Assembly: GCA_900318265.1 (NCBI GenBank)
Contig: ONKA01000012.1
Span: forward strand, 1 to 64,000
From: an uncultured Bacteroidales bacterium
GTDB lineage: Bacteria; Bacteroidota; Bacteroidia; Bacteroidales; F082
Direction of reading: 5' to 3'
Length of the DNA: 64,000 bases
In this document: positions 34,515-42,696 of the stretch, in pieces
Numbering within the stretch: the stretch's first letter is position 1
Layout of the letters: every line of letters starts with the position of its first letter
Program-made: the position numbers and the translations under genes
The notes under the pieces: generated by a model
The model's input: only the letters and a program-made list of their open reading frames with translations
What the model was told of the DNA's origin: nothing
The model's database searches: none

Positions 34515-35792
34515 TTATCGTATCTTAAACGTTATCAAAGTAAATGCAGCCAACAATATCGTGACGATCCAGAATCGGATGGTGATCTTCACCTCGTGGT
34601 GAACCGTGTTGTGGCCTTCGCCATGTCCCTTGAAGGTGACCGTCGAGTTGGGCCACGCCTTTTTAAAGTCGCTATAGCTTGTTCTGAAATGGTCGTGCAA
34701 GGGACCTTTCTTCCAGATGCGGTGTTTCTTGCCTGTCTTGACGAAACGCTTCACGTCCAAGTCACTCAGAATCTCGAAGAGGAACACGCCGCAGAGCAAA
34801 GGCAGCAGCAGCTCCTTGTGCATGATGATGGCCGCCACGGCAATGATGCCGCCAATGGTCAGGCTACCCGTGTCGCCCATGAAGATTTGTGCCGGGAAGG
34901 AATTGAACCACAGGAAGCCGATGAGGGCGCCCACAAATGCACCCATAAACACCACAAGTTCTTCACTGCCTGGGATATACATCAAGTTGAAATAACTCGC
35001 CGTGACCGCATTACTGGAGATGTAGGCCAAGATGAGCATGGTGAGGCCTATGATGGCCGAATTGCCCGAGGCCATGCCGTCCATGCCGTCGTTGAGGTTG
35101 GAGCCGTTGGAGACCGCTGCCACGATGAACACGATGAGCAGCACCAAGAACACCCAAGCCAAGTTGTACATCCACTTCTCACCCGCCCATTTGAACAGGT
35201 CGGCGTAGTTGAGATTGTGGTTCTTCACAAAAGGAATAGTCGTCCTGGTCGACTTCACGTCGGGACTCTTCACCACCACTTCCTTGTTGTCTTCAATCTT
35301 CACCTGCACGGTCTCATTGATTTGCACCGCAGGGCTGAAACGCAAGGTCAGGCCGACGAGCAGACCCAAGAGGATCTGTCCACCCAGCTTCACTGCAGGC
35401 TTTAGACCGTCTTTCTTGTGTTTGAAGGTCTTGGTGTAGTCGTCGGCAAAGCCCAAGATGCCCAAAATCAGCGTGGTGGCGATCATCAGGAGGGTGTAGA
35501 CGCTATGGAGTTTGCAAACCAACAACACCGGGATGAGAATGGCGGCAATGATAATGACGCCACCCATGGTAGGTACACCCACTTTCTTGGTATTGTAAGG
35601 GTCGATGGAAGCGTCGCGCTGGGTTTCGGTGATTTTTTTGCGCTTCAACATCTTGATGAACCAATTGCCGAACCACACAGCCACCACCAACGAGAGGATG
35701 ACCGCGATGGCGGCACGGAAGGTGACGTAGTTGAACACGCCCGCGCCCGGGAAGTTGCATTCTTGCAGATAATTGAACAGATAGTACAACAT
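34515..35792 (-). CDS. mraY: Phospho-N-acetylmuramoyl-pentapeptide transferase MraY
   Basis: 425 aa polytopic enzyme making lipid I from UDP-MurNAc-pentapeptide and undecaprenyl phosphate. Catalytic motifs are present: FADDYTKTF (Asp-Asp), NLNDGMDGMASG and FMGDTGSLTIGG, followed by the loop GPLHDHFR (the HHH-type motif, here HDH as in relatives). A periplasmic insertion of about 60 residues (VQINETVQVKIEDNKEVVVKSPDVKSTRTT) is longer than in Escherichia coli; similar insertions occur in Bacteroidota. It follows murE with a 3-nt gap. Confidence 0.95.
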   Translation of the reverse strand: MLYYLFNYLQECNFPGAGVFNYVTFRAAIAVILSLVVAVWFGNWFIKMLKRKKITETQRDASIDPYNTKKVGVPTMGGVIIIAAILIPVLLVCKLHSVYTLLMIATTLILGILGFADDYTKTFKHKKDGLKPAVKLGGQILLGLLVGLTLRFSPAVQINETVQVKIEDNKEVVVKSPDVKSTRTTIPFVKNHNLNYADLFKWAGEKWMYNLAWVFLVLLIVFIVAAVSNGSNLNDGMDGMASGNSAIIGLTMLILAYISSNAVTASYFNLMYIPGSEELVVFMGAFVGALIGFLWFNSFPAQIFMGDTGSLTIGGIIAVAAIIMHKELLLPLLCGVFLFEILSDLDVKRFVKTGKKHRIWKKGPLHDHFRTSYSDFKKAWPNSTVTFKGHGEGHNTVHHEVKITIRFWIVTILLAAFTLITFKIR

Positions 35793-35795
35793 GGC

Positions 35796-37253
35796 TTATG
35801 CCTCCTTAAATGCTTCCGACAAGACTTCCTTGTCGTCGAAATGGTTCTTCACTCCGTTGATTTCCTGATAGTTCTCATGGCCTTTGCCTGCCAAGAGGAT
35901 GATGTCACCTTTCTTGGCCAAGGCCACTGCTGTGCGGATGGCCTCGCGCCTGTTGGTGATGCTCAACACCTTGCCTTGGTCTTCTGCGGGCACACCAGCT
36001 TTCATCTGACGAATGATCTCATCGGGGTCTTCGTTGCGCGGGTTGTCGCTGGTGAGGATGACACGGTCACTGAGCTTGACGGCAACGGCAGCCATCTCGG
36101 GACGTTTGGTGGTGTCGCGGTTGCCACCGCATCCCACTACGGTGATCAGCGTTTCCTTATGGCAACGCACGTCGTTGATGGTGACAAGCACGTTCTCCAA
36201 GGCATCGGGCGTGTGGGCATAGTCGACGATGCCGACGATGCCCTTCTCGGAATGCACCATGTCGAAACGGCCGTTGGCGCCACGCAACTTGCTGATCTCG
36301 ACCAGCAGCTCATCCTTGTTGAATCCCAAGGCGGTAGCAGCACCGTAGATGGCTAAGATGTTGCTGGCATTGAAACCGCCGACGAGTTGGGTGTACATCT
36401 CCGTGCCGTTCACCTTGAGTAGCATCCCGTCGAAATGGCTCTCCATGACGACGCCCTTGAAGTCGGCATCGTGTTTCAAGGCATAGCTCAACTTGCGGGC
36501 TTGTGTGTTTTGCAGCATATATGCCCCATTCTTGTCGTCCAAGTTGGTCAAGGCGAAGGCGCTCTGCGGCAGGTCGTCGAAAAATTTCTTCTTGGCGTTG
36601 CGGTAGTTGGCCATGGTCTTGTGGTAGTCGAGGTGGTCGTGCGTGAGGTTGGTGAAGATGCCACCGGCGAAATGCAACCCTGCGATGCGGTCTTGTGCCA
36701 CACTGTGCGAGCTCACCTCCATGAAGGCGTACTCGCATCCTTTTTCGACCATCTGCTGCAACAAGGTGTTCAGTTCGATGGGATCGGGTGTGGTGTGGGT
36801 CGAAGGGACGACGTCGCGATTGACGATGTTCTCAATCGTCGAGAGCAGGCCACAGGGATAGCCCGCCTCGGTGAAGAGCCTATATAATAAGGTGGCGATG
36901 GTGGTCTTGCCGTTGGTGCCCGTCACGCCCACCAGCTTCAGCTTCTCTGAGGGGTTGCCGAAGAAATTGGAGGCGCCGACACCCAATACGTAGGCCGAGT
37001 TGTCGACCTTCACGTAGGTGACGTTGTCGGCTTTCTTACGCGGCAGCTTCTCGCACACAATCACCGAAGCGCCTTTCTCGATGGCGCCGTCGATGTAGTC
37101 GTGGCCGTCGACCTGCGTGCCTTTGACGGCAAAAAACAAGGTACCTTGGCTCACCTTACGGGAATCGAAGGCGATGTCGGCAACGTCGACATCTTTCTCA
37201 CCAACGATTTCTAATAGGTTGCAATTCGTCAATATGTCTTTGATCTTCATCAT
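35796..37253 (-). CDS. murE: UDP-MurNAc-tripeptide ligase MurE (meso-diaminopimelate type)
   Basis: 485 aa Mur ligase adding the third stem-peptide residue. N-terminal domain (DIAFDSRKVSQGTLFFAVKG), central ATP domain with P-loop GVTGTNGKTTIATLL and THTTPDPIEL, and a C-terminal domain with VDYAHTPDALENVL and TSDNPRNEDP. DNPR is the signature of meso-diaminopimelate-specific MurE, so the wall is predicted to be A1-gamma type. Its ATG overlaps the ftsI stop (ATGA). Confidence 0.95.
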   Translation of the reverse strand: MMKIKDILTNCNLLEIVGEKDVDVADIAFDSRKVSQGTLFFAVKGTQVDGHDYIDGAIEKGASVIVCEKLPRKKADNVTYVKVDNSAYVLGVGASNFFGNPSEKLKLVGVTGTNGKTTIATLLYRLFTEAGYPCGLLSTIENIVNRDVVPSTHTTPDPIELNTLLQQMVEKGCEYAFMEVSSHSVAQDRIAGLHFAGGIFTNLTHDHLDYHKTMANYRNAKKKFFDDLPQSAFALTNLDDKNGAYMLQNTQARKLSYALKHDADFKGVVMESHFDGMLLKVNGTEMYTQLVGGFNASNILAIYGAATALGFNKDELLVEISKLRGANGRFDMVHSEKGIVGIVDYAHTPDALENVLVTINDVRCHKETLITVVGCGGNRDTTKRPEMAAVAVKLSDRVILTSDNPRNEDPDEIIRQMKAGVPAEDQGKVLSITNRREAIRTAVALAKKGDIILLAGKGHENYQEINGVKNHFDDKEVLSEAFKEA

Positions 37254-39406
37254 TTCTCAAGTTTTAAATACATTGTGCTGTTGGCCTTGACGGTGTCGCC
37301 AGCGTGCAACGATTGCTCTTTGACGACGCCCTGTCCGGTGAATTCGGTGCTAATGCCCATGTTCTCGAGGAGATAGACGGCATCGGTGATGTCCATGCCG
37401 ACCACGTTGGGTACCCTATTGTTGGAGAGCTTGGCTTCACGCATAGTGATCTGTCCGTCCTCGCCACGTTCCACCGTCACCCAGTCGCCGTTGATGGCAT
37501 AGTCGTTGAAGCTCTTGTCGATGCCGTGCAGATAATACGACTCCTTGTCGTGACGCACGATGACGGGTGCATGGGCCTTGTCGGCCTTCCGCACGAGGCT
37601 GTCGTCTTCGCTGACGCCGATGCGGGTGGCATACACCTTCTCGGCAATCTCACGGAATCCAGGGGCCGACACGCCACCCGCAGCCCATTTGGCCCCACGG
37701 GCGCGGCTCACCATGATGATACAGCTGTAGCGCGGCTTGTCAGTGGGGAAATAGCCCACGAAGGTGGTGTTGTAAAGCTTACGACCGATGCCAGGCTCAT
37801 GATAGGCATAGCCCTGCACCTTGTCGTAGTATTGTGCCGTGCCGGTCTTGCCCGCCACGCCGACCACACAGCCGGCAAACTGACGTCGGGCGGTGCCACG
37901 CAGCACCACGCCCTCCAGCATGGTTTGTATCTTCTCAATCGACTCGGGCGAAGCGATATGCTCGCTGAGTACGATGGGCTCGAAACGTTCAACGGTCTGC
38001 TCACCGCGACGAATCTCGGTGACGAATTGGGGCTTCATCATACGCCCGCCATTAGCGATGGCGTTGTAGAGCATCAAAAGCTGCATCGGGGTGACGTTGA
38101 CCTCGTAGCCAATCGACATCCAAGGCAGCGAGACGTTCGACCAGAGCTTGCGACCGTCCTTGGTCTTGTCGTCGGGGTGCTTGATGACAGGCTGGGCCTC
38201 ACCGGTGATGCCCGTGCCGATCTTCTTGTTCAGTCCTAAGGCATACAGGCCATCGACATATTTCTCGGGATGCGCGGCGAAGTTCTTGGTGACCAGCACC
38301 GCAGTGCCCTTGTTCGACGACTGCTCGATGACCTCCTGCACGGTGCAAACGCCGCCTTTGGCAAAGCTGTGGTCGTCTTTCATCGTACGGTTCGAGAACT
38401 GGATGGGACCCATGCCGATGTTCACCTTGTCGCTGAGGCTCATATTCTCGTTATGGTTGAGCAACACGACCATAGAGGCGATCTTGAATACCGAACCCGG
38501 CTCATAGCGTTCAGCCAAGGCCACATTGTACAGTTCCTCGTATTTGCCCGTCTCATGGTTGAGGCTCAGGTTGGCCAAGGCCTTCACATAACCCGTCTCC
38601 ACATCCATCAGGATGGCACAGCCCTGCTCGGCTTTGTTGACGGTCAGGGTGTTGTTGAGGGCGCTCTCCACGATGTCCTGCAACTTGACATCGAAAGTGG
38701 TGATGACGTCATCGCCATTCAGCGCATCGGTGTTGTCGTCGGAGTCGACGGGAATCCAGGCGCCATGGTGGATGCGACGCACCAACTGTCGACCGTTCTG
38801 ACCTCTCAGGTAGTCGTTGTAGGCGCCTTCAAGGCCGAAGAAGTAGCCCTTCTTCTCGTTGGCCATACCCAGCATGAGGCTGGCGAGGTCCTTGTAGGGA
38901 TGCTCACGGCGGATCTTCTTGTCGATGATGAGGCCGTTTTTGTAGAGGCCACGGTTGAAGATGACGAATTGCTGCATCTGGCGCAGTTCCGTCTGCGTGA
39001 TGTTAAGTGCAATCTTATAGTGACGGTTCTTCTTGGCCCTACCTTCGGCGAAGAAAGCCTTCCATTGCTCACGGTTACGCTTGGGGAACAGGCTGGCCAT
39101 CTGACCGCACAACGAGTCGATGTTGTCGGCCAGGAAAGCCGAGTCGACCGACTTGTAGTCGAAGAAGACGTCGTAGAGCGGTATGGTGGTGGCCATCAGC
39201 TGTCCGTCGGACGAGAAGATGTTGCCACGCGAAGCCTCCAGGGTGTCGACGCGGTACTCACGCTGCTCGGCCAGCTTCTCCAGCTCCTTGTTGTCCTTGG
39301 TCTGCACCACGATGATCTTGGCGATGATGGCGATGCCGAAGATGAGCACAAGGAAATAGACCAAATAGGTCTTCCACAGGGTATCGGTTTTCGGGTCGGT
39401 CGTCAT
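37250..39406 (-). CDS. ftsI: Septal peptidoglycan transpeptidase FtsI (PBP3 class B) with PASTA domain
   Basis: 718 aa. One N-terminal membrane helix (YLVYFLVLIFGIAIIAKIIVV) precedes a pedestal domain (EASRGNIFSSDGQLMAT). The transpeptidase domain has the nucleophile in PGSVFKIASM (SxxK), SSNKG (SxN) and GKTGTAQYY (KTG). A C-terminal PASTA domain (about residues 660-718; VPNVVGMDITDAVYLLENMGI) ends the protein. It cross-links septal wall together with FtsW. The start overlaps ftsL by 4 nt. Confidence 0.95.
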   Translation of the reverse strand: MTTDPKTDTLWKTYLVYFLVLIFGIAIIAKIIVVQTKDNKELEKLAEQREYRVDTLEASRGNIFSSDGQLMATTIPLYDVFFDYKSVDSAFLADNIDSLCGQMASLFPKRNREQWKAFFAEGRAKKNRHYKIALNITQTELRQMQQFVIFNRGLYKNGLIIDKKIRREHPYKDLASLMLGMANEKKGYFFGLEGAYNDYLRGQNGRQLVRRIHHGAWIPVDSDDNTDALNGDDVITTFDVKLQDIVESALNNTLTVNKAEQGCAILMDVETGYVKALANLSLNHETGKYEELYNVALAERYEPGSVFKIASMVVLLNHNENMSLSDKVNIGMGPIQFSNRTMKDDHSFAKGGVCTVQEVIEQSSNKGTAVLVTKNFAAHPEKYVDGLYALGLNKKIGTGITGEAQPVIKHPDDKTKDGRKLWSNVSLPWMSIGYEVNVTPMQLLMLYNAIANGGRMMKPQFVTEIRRGEQTVERFEPIVLSEHIASPESIEKIQTMLEGVVLRGTARRQFAGCVVGVAGKTGTAQYYDKVQGYAYHEPGIGRKLYNTTFVGYFPTDKPRYSCIIMVSRARGAKWAAGGVSAPGFREIAEKVYATRIGVSEDDSLVRKADKAHAPVIVRHDKESYYLHGIDKSFNDYAINGDWVTVERGEDGQITMREAKLSNNRVPNVVGMDITDAVYLLENMGISTEFTGQGVVKEQSLHAGDTVKANSTMYLKLEK

Positions 39407-39774
39407 GGCTCCACGGTCTTTTCGGGTTCAACACTCATGCTGATGCGTTTCAGCGGCTCGGTGGCTTCCTTCAGCCCCGTACCTTCCAGTCGTTTCACCA
39501 GAACCGACTGTTTGGAAGCCTCCATGATGGCCGACTTCACTTGTATGTATTCCACCTGCAAGTCGTTGAGGCGCTTGTTGGCCTTGATCAGCTCGCGGTT
39601 CTTCTCCTCCGCGATATAGGTGTTGGTGATGATGGCCATAAGCAGGATGGTCACATACGCGAGGAAGAAGAACTGCTTGGCAAAGTTCTCCCTCACGAGG
39701 AAAGTGCCGCCCAGGACGTTCATCACCCTCTTGCCGCCCTTCTTTTTCTTCTTGGTCTCTTTCTGTTCTTCCAT
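39403..39774 (-). CDS. ftsL: FtsL-like cell division protein
   Basis: 123 aa bitopic protein. A Lys-rich cytoplasmic N-terminus (MEEQKETKKKKKGGKRVMN) precedes a single membrane helix (FFFLAYVTILLMAIITNTYIA) and a periplasmic coiled coil (EEKNRELIKANKRLNDLQVEYIQVKSAIMEASK). It is placed between rsmH and ftsI as FtsL usually is. The frame stays open into rsmH to 40023, but only the ATG at 39774 gives an FtsL-like protein; it lies 2 nt after the rsmH stop. Assignment rests on topology and context. Confidence 0.88.
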   Translation of the reverse strand: MEEQKETKKKKKGGKRVMNVLGGTFLVRENFAKQFFFLAYVTILLMAIITNTYIAEEKNRELIKANKRLNDLQVEYIQVKSAIMEASKQSVLVKRLEGTGLKEATEPLKRISMSVEPEKTVEP

Positions 39775-39776
39775 GG

Positions 39777-40673
39777 CTATTTCCTTTCTGCAATCCTGAG
39801 TTTGGCGCTGCGAGCCCTGGGGTTGGTTTCGGTCTCCTCGTCGGAGGGGACAACGGGCTTGCGCGTGATAATATGATAAGGTGTCAATAAGTTTCCGTAA
39901 AAGTCTTTTTCCTCCTTGCCTTCGGCGTTGCCCGTCTTCATGAAGTTCTTCACGAGACGGTCTTCGAGCGAGTGATACGACATCACGACGAGACGTCCAC
40001 CCGGCTTCAGCACCTCGGGGCATTGCGTGAGGAAGGCGCTGAGGGCTTCGAGCTCTTGGTTCACCTCGATACGCAGGGCTTGGAAGAGCTGGGCCAGTAC
40101 CTTGTTCTCCTTGCCACGGGGCAGACGGCGTTGCACGGCGGCCTTCAACTGCTCGGTGGTTTCGATGGGTTCGGCCTCACGGGCCAAGATGATGTCGGAG
40201 GCGATGAGTTGAGGCTGTTGCATCTCGCCGTAGAGGCGAAGGATACGCGTCAGGTCGGCGTGGTCGTAGGTGTTCACCACCGTGGCGGCGTCGTTGGGTG
40301 TCATCTGGCTCATGCGCATGTCGAGAGGACCGTCGAAGCGGGTCGAGAAGCCTTTCTCGGGGGTGTCGAACTGATGCGACGACACGCCCAAGTCGGCGAT
40401 GACGCCATCGATCTGGCGTCCACCGTTAAAGAGTTGGATGAAATTCTTGAAGTATTTGAAGTTTTGCGGAATGAAGGTAAAGCGTTCGTCGTCGAAGGCA
40501 TTGGCGGCAGCGTCTTCGTCCTGGTCGAAGGCATAGAGGTGGCCCGTCGTCAACCTCTCGAGGATGGCGCGCGAGTGGCCGCCTCCACCAAAGGTAACGT
40601 CGGCGTAGATGCCTTCGGGGTTGATGTTCAGTCCCTCAAGGCATTCGTTCAACATGACCGGATTGTGATACAT
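39777..40673 (-). CDS. rsmH: 16S rRNA (cytosine-1402-N4)-methyltransferase RsmH
   Basis: 298 aa cytoplasmic methyltransferase (formerly MraW) modifying C1402 in the ribosomal P site. MYHNPVMLNECLEGLNINPEGIYADVTFGGGGHSRAIL holds the S-adenosylmethionine loop; VIADLGVSSHQFDTPEKGFS and SYHSLEDRLVKNFMK are family hallmarks. It lies 11 nt after mraZ in the usual dcw order. Confidence 0.95.
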   Translation of the reverse strand: MYHNPVMLNECLEGLNINPEGIYADVTFGGGGHSRAILERLTTGHLYAFDQDEDAAANAFDDERFTFIPQNFKYFKNFIQLFNGGRQIDGVIADLGVSSHQFDTPEKGFSTRFDGPLDMRMSQMTPNDAATVVNTYDHADLTRILRLYGEMQQPQLIASDIILAREAEPIETTEQLKAAVQRRLPRGKENKVLAQLFQALRIEVNQELEALSAFLTQCPEVLKPGGRLVVMSYHSLEDRLVKNFMKTGNAEGKEEKDFYGNLLTPYHIITRKPVVPSDEETETNPRARSAKLRIAERK

Positions 40674-40684
40674 GATCGCCTCCC

Positions 40685-41134
40685 CTATTTTATGTTTTCT
40701 CCTAGCAGGTTGAAGAACTCCTCGTCGTCAAGCTCGTCGATGGACTGTTCGTAGAGGTCCTTGTCCCAGATTTCCATCTTCGTGGTGACCGAGGTGATGA
40801 CAAGGTCTTTCACGAGGGCGCCTTTGTCGATGAGGTCCTTGGGGATCTGCAGTCGGCCGCTACCGTCGAGCTTCACAAAGCGTGCGCCGGCGTTGTATTT
40901 ACGCAGCACGGCCTCCTGTTTTGCCTTGAACTGGCTGAAGGCGGCACGCAGCTGGTCCTGCACCTCGTCCCAGTCTTTCCTCGTGTAGAGCTCCAGGCAG
41001 GTGGCGTGAAGTCCGGGACGAAGGACGAAGCCCTCCTCCACCTGTTCACCCAGCTGTTCCTTGAATTCAGCAGGCACCAAAAGACGGCCTTTCGAATCCA
41101 ATTTGCAGTTATAATGTCCTACCAAGTAACTCAT
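40685..41134 (-). CDS. mraZ: Transcriptional regulator MraZ
   Basis: 149 aa with two AbrB-like SpoVT DNA-binding repeats: the first around YNCKLDSKGRLLVPAEFKEQLGE and the second around ARFVKLDGSGRLQIPKDLIDKG. MraZ is known to bind direct repeats upstream of its own operon and to control the dcw cluster. First gene of the cluster, downstream of the -7 element at 41161-41168. Confidence 0.95.
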   Translation of the reverse strand: MSYLVGHYNCKLDSKGRLLVPAEFKEQLGEQVEEGFVLRPGLHATCLELYTRKDWDEVQDQLRAAFSQFKAKQEAVLRKYNAGARFVKLDGSGRLQIPKDLIDKGALVKDLVITSVTTKMEIWDKDLYEQSIDELDDEEFFNLLGENIK

Positions 41135-41160
41135 TTTCTATTGTCATCAATTTTCAGCTG

Positions 41161-41168
41161 CAAAGATA
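41161..41168 (-). promoter_or_regulatory. -7 promoter element of the dcw cluster
   Basis: TATCTTTG on the minus strand, 26 nt before the mraZ ATG at 41134. Repeats of the MraZ-box type were not obvious in the A/T-rich 150 nt upstream. Confidence 0.65.
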
Positions 41169-41288
41169 TACACTTTCTCCCATTTTTTGACACTTTCCTA
41201 CACAATTCTTTAAAAATAGTTTTCAACACCAAGTGTTAATAACTATGTTCATTTCCTGTTGACAAACCGTTCATTTCCGCTTTTCACG

Positions 41289-41319
41289 AAAAAAAAGCGA
41301 TGTTTTCATCGCTTTTTTT
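41289..41319. terminator. Terminator-like hairpin between divergent mraZ and engB
   Basis: GCGATG / CATCGC stem with a TTTT loop, bounded by eight A and seven T bases, in a region where both neighbours are transcribed away. It ends one base before the engB -7 element and covers its expected upstream promoter half. Confidence 0.7.
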
Positions 41320-41320
41320 G

Positions 41321-41328
41321 TATCTTTG
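41321..41328 (+). promoter_or_regulatory. -7 promoter element for engB
   Basis: TATCTTTG, 19 nt before the ATG at 41348. Confidence 0.7.
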
Positions 41329-41347
41329 CACAAAAGAAGACAAAGCC

Positions 41348-41965
41348 ATGGACATCAAAAAAGCCGAATTCCTGATGAGCAACACTCGTTTCGAGTTCTT
41401 GCCCAACGACAACATCCCCGAATATGCCTTCATCGGTCGCTCCAACGTGGGCAAGTCGTCGCTGATCAACATGTTGGTGCAGCGCCGCGGCTTGGCCAAG
41501 ACCTCGTCGGTGCCGGGCAAGACGGTGGCCATCAACCATTTCATCGTCAACGACGCATGGTATCTCGTCGACCTGCCGGGTTATGGCTACGCGCAGCACT
41601 CGAAGAAGACCCGTGAGCAGTGGCGTGTGATGATCAACAACTACATCACCCGTCGCCGCAACCTGGTGACGACCTTCGTGCTGATCGACTCGCGCATCGA
41701 GCCGCAAAACAACGACCTGGGCTTCGTGGAGTGGTTGGGCGAGAACCAAATGCCTTTCTGCATCGTCTTCACCAAGGCCGACAAAGTGTCGAAGGCGGAG
41801 CTGGACCGCAACGTGGAGGCCTTCAAGGCGAAACTATTGGAAGAATGGGAGGAACTGCCGCCCATCTTCATCACCTCGGCGGAGAAGAAAACTGGCCGCG
41901 ACGATGTCCTCAACTACATCGAAGCGCAAAACGCCGAGATTGCTAACCTGATGAATAAACCTTAA
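41348..41965 (+). CDS. engB: Ribosome biogenesis GTP-binding protein EngB/YsxC/YihA
   Basis: 205 aa TRAFAC GTPase needed for large-subunit assembly. G1 GRSNVGKSSL, G2 around TSSVPGKT, G3 VDLPGYGYA, G4 FTKADKV and G5 ITSAEKKTG are all visible, in a single-domain protein of normal length. The frame is open from 41300, but that region contains the -7 element, so the ATG at 41348 is used. Confidence 0.95.
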   Translation: MDIKKAEFLMSNTRFEFLPNDNIPEYAFIGRSNVGKSSLINMLVQRRGLAKTSSVPGKTVAINHFIVNDAWYLVDLPGYGYAQHSKKTREQWRVMINNYITRRRNLVTTFVLIDSRIEPQNNDLGFVEWLGENQMPFCIVFTKADKVSKAELDRNVEAFKAKLLEEWEELPPIFITSAEKKTGRDDVLNYIEAQNAEIANLMNKP

Positions 41966-41967
41966 TC

Positions 41968-42064
41968 GGCCACTGGCTTCTGTCAGTCCTTTCCCAAGGG
42001 CGTCACTGCGGACTCGATCCGCAGTCTCCTAAAGCCCGAGGGATACCGACAGAGGCCAGTAGCC
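41968..42064. repeat. Long imperfect inverted-repeat element after engB
   Basis: Outer arms of 17 nt (41968-41984 and 42048-42064) pair at 15 of 17 positions. Inside is the hairpin ACTGCGGA-CTCGA-TCCGCAGT (42005-42025). Related outer arms occur at 48784-48865. It may terminate or stabilise the engB message. Confidence 0.7.
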
Positions 42065-42124
42065 AATAAACGCAAATTCTTAACTCTAACACATAATCTC
42101 AAAACCCTTAAAACTCAAAACACT

Positions 42125-42370
42125 ATGTGGGGAATTATCGTATCAATCCTAATCGGCGCGCTGGCGGGATTCATCGCCGGCCGCATCATGGGTAAAGGCA
42201 TGGGCCTTTTAATCTGTATCATCGTCGGTCTCATTGGCGGCCTCTTGGGCAGCTGGATCTTCAGCAAGCTCGGCCTGACGGTGAGCGACGCCTGGTGGGG
42301 CCAGCTCCTCGTGGGCACTGCAGGCTCCGTCGTGCTGCTGTTCATTCTTTCCTTGTTCAGAAGGAAGTAA
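42125..42370 (+). CDS. GlsB/YeaQ/YmgE-type small membrane protein
   Basis: 81 aa, three predicted membrane helices with Gly-rich turns: MWGIIVSILIGALAGFIAGRIMGKG, LLICIIVGLIGGLLGSWIFSKLG and LLVGTAGSVVLLFILSLFRRK. This is the pattern of the transglycosylase-associated protein family, often stress-induced; the biochemical role is not established. Terminated by the hairpin at 42388-42422. Confidence 0.88.
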   Translation: MWGIIVSILIGALAGFIAGRIMGKGMGLLICIIVGLIGGLLGSWIFSKLGLTVSDAWWGQLLVGTAGSVVLLFILSLFRRK

Positions 42371-42387
42371 GACAAGTGCATTAAACC

Positions 42388-42422
42388 AAAAAAGGAGGCA
42401 AGCCAGCTTGCCTCCTTTTTTT
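42388..42422. terminator. Bidirectional terminator between the GlsB-like gene and the first small-protein gene
   Basis: GGAGGCAAG and CTTGCCTCC form a 9-bp stem around CCAG, with A- and T-runs on either side, between convergent genes. Confidence 0.88.
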
Positions 42423-42441
42423 CATTCCGTTAAGAATAGGA

Positions 42442-42687
42442 TTACTCCTCCTTGCGGCGTTTGCCGATGAGGTAGGCACCCGCCAAACCGGCGAGCAGGA
42501 CGATGCCTTCGCCCACGGGGGCATACCAGTCATCACCCGAATCGTAGATGGCGGGGTTAGGAATGTTCATTGCGGAATTACCTGCCCTGTTGTCATTAAA
42601 CTCCTCGTCAGCAAGAAACACCTGGGCCATCGCCGGAGCGGCAAGCATCATCAATGCGGCTGTGATTGCTATTATTCTTTTTTTCAT
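42442..42687 (-). CDS. Small exported protein with C-terminal membrane tail (cassette 1)
   Basis: 81 aa. Signal peptide (MKKRIIAITAALMMLAAPAMAQ), then VFLADEEFNDNRAGN and a short acidic spacer, then PVGEG, a hydrophobic segment (LLAGLAGAYL) and the basic end GKRRKEE. The tripartite tail (small motif, membrane helix, basic cluster) recalls PEP-CTERM or sortase-type sorting signals, but the motif is not PEP or LPXTG and I do not recognise the family. It begins 9 nt after the stop of the 1740-aa surface protein and is presumably co-translated. Its paralogue at 48474-48716 sits after the other giant gene. Confidence 0.8.
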   Translation of the reverse strand: MKKRIIAITAALMMLAAPAMAQVFLADEEFNDNRAGNSAMNIPNPAIYDSGDDWYAPVGEGIVLLAGLAGAYLIGKRRKEE

Positions 42688-42696
42688 CTTATCCTA

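Noticed and set aside
38270-39619. A 449-codon plus-strand frame opposite ftsI
   Set aside because: Antisense to a clear FtsI; no start context or domain signal.
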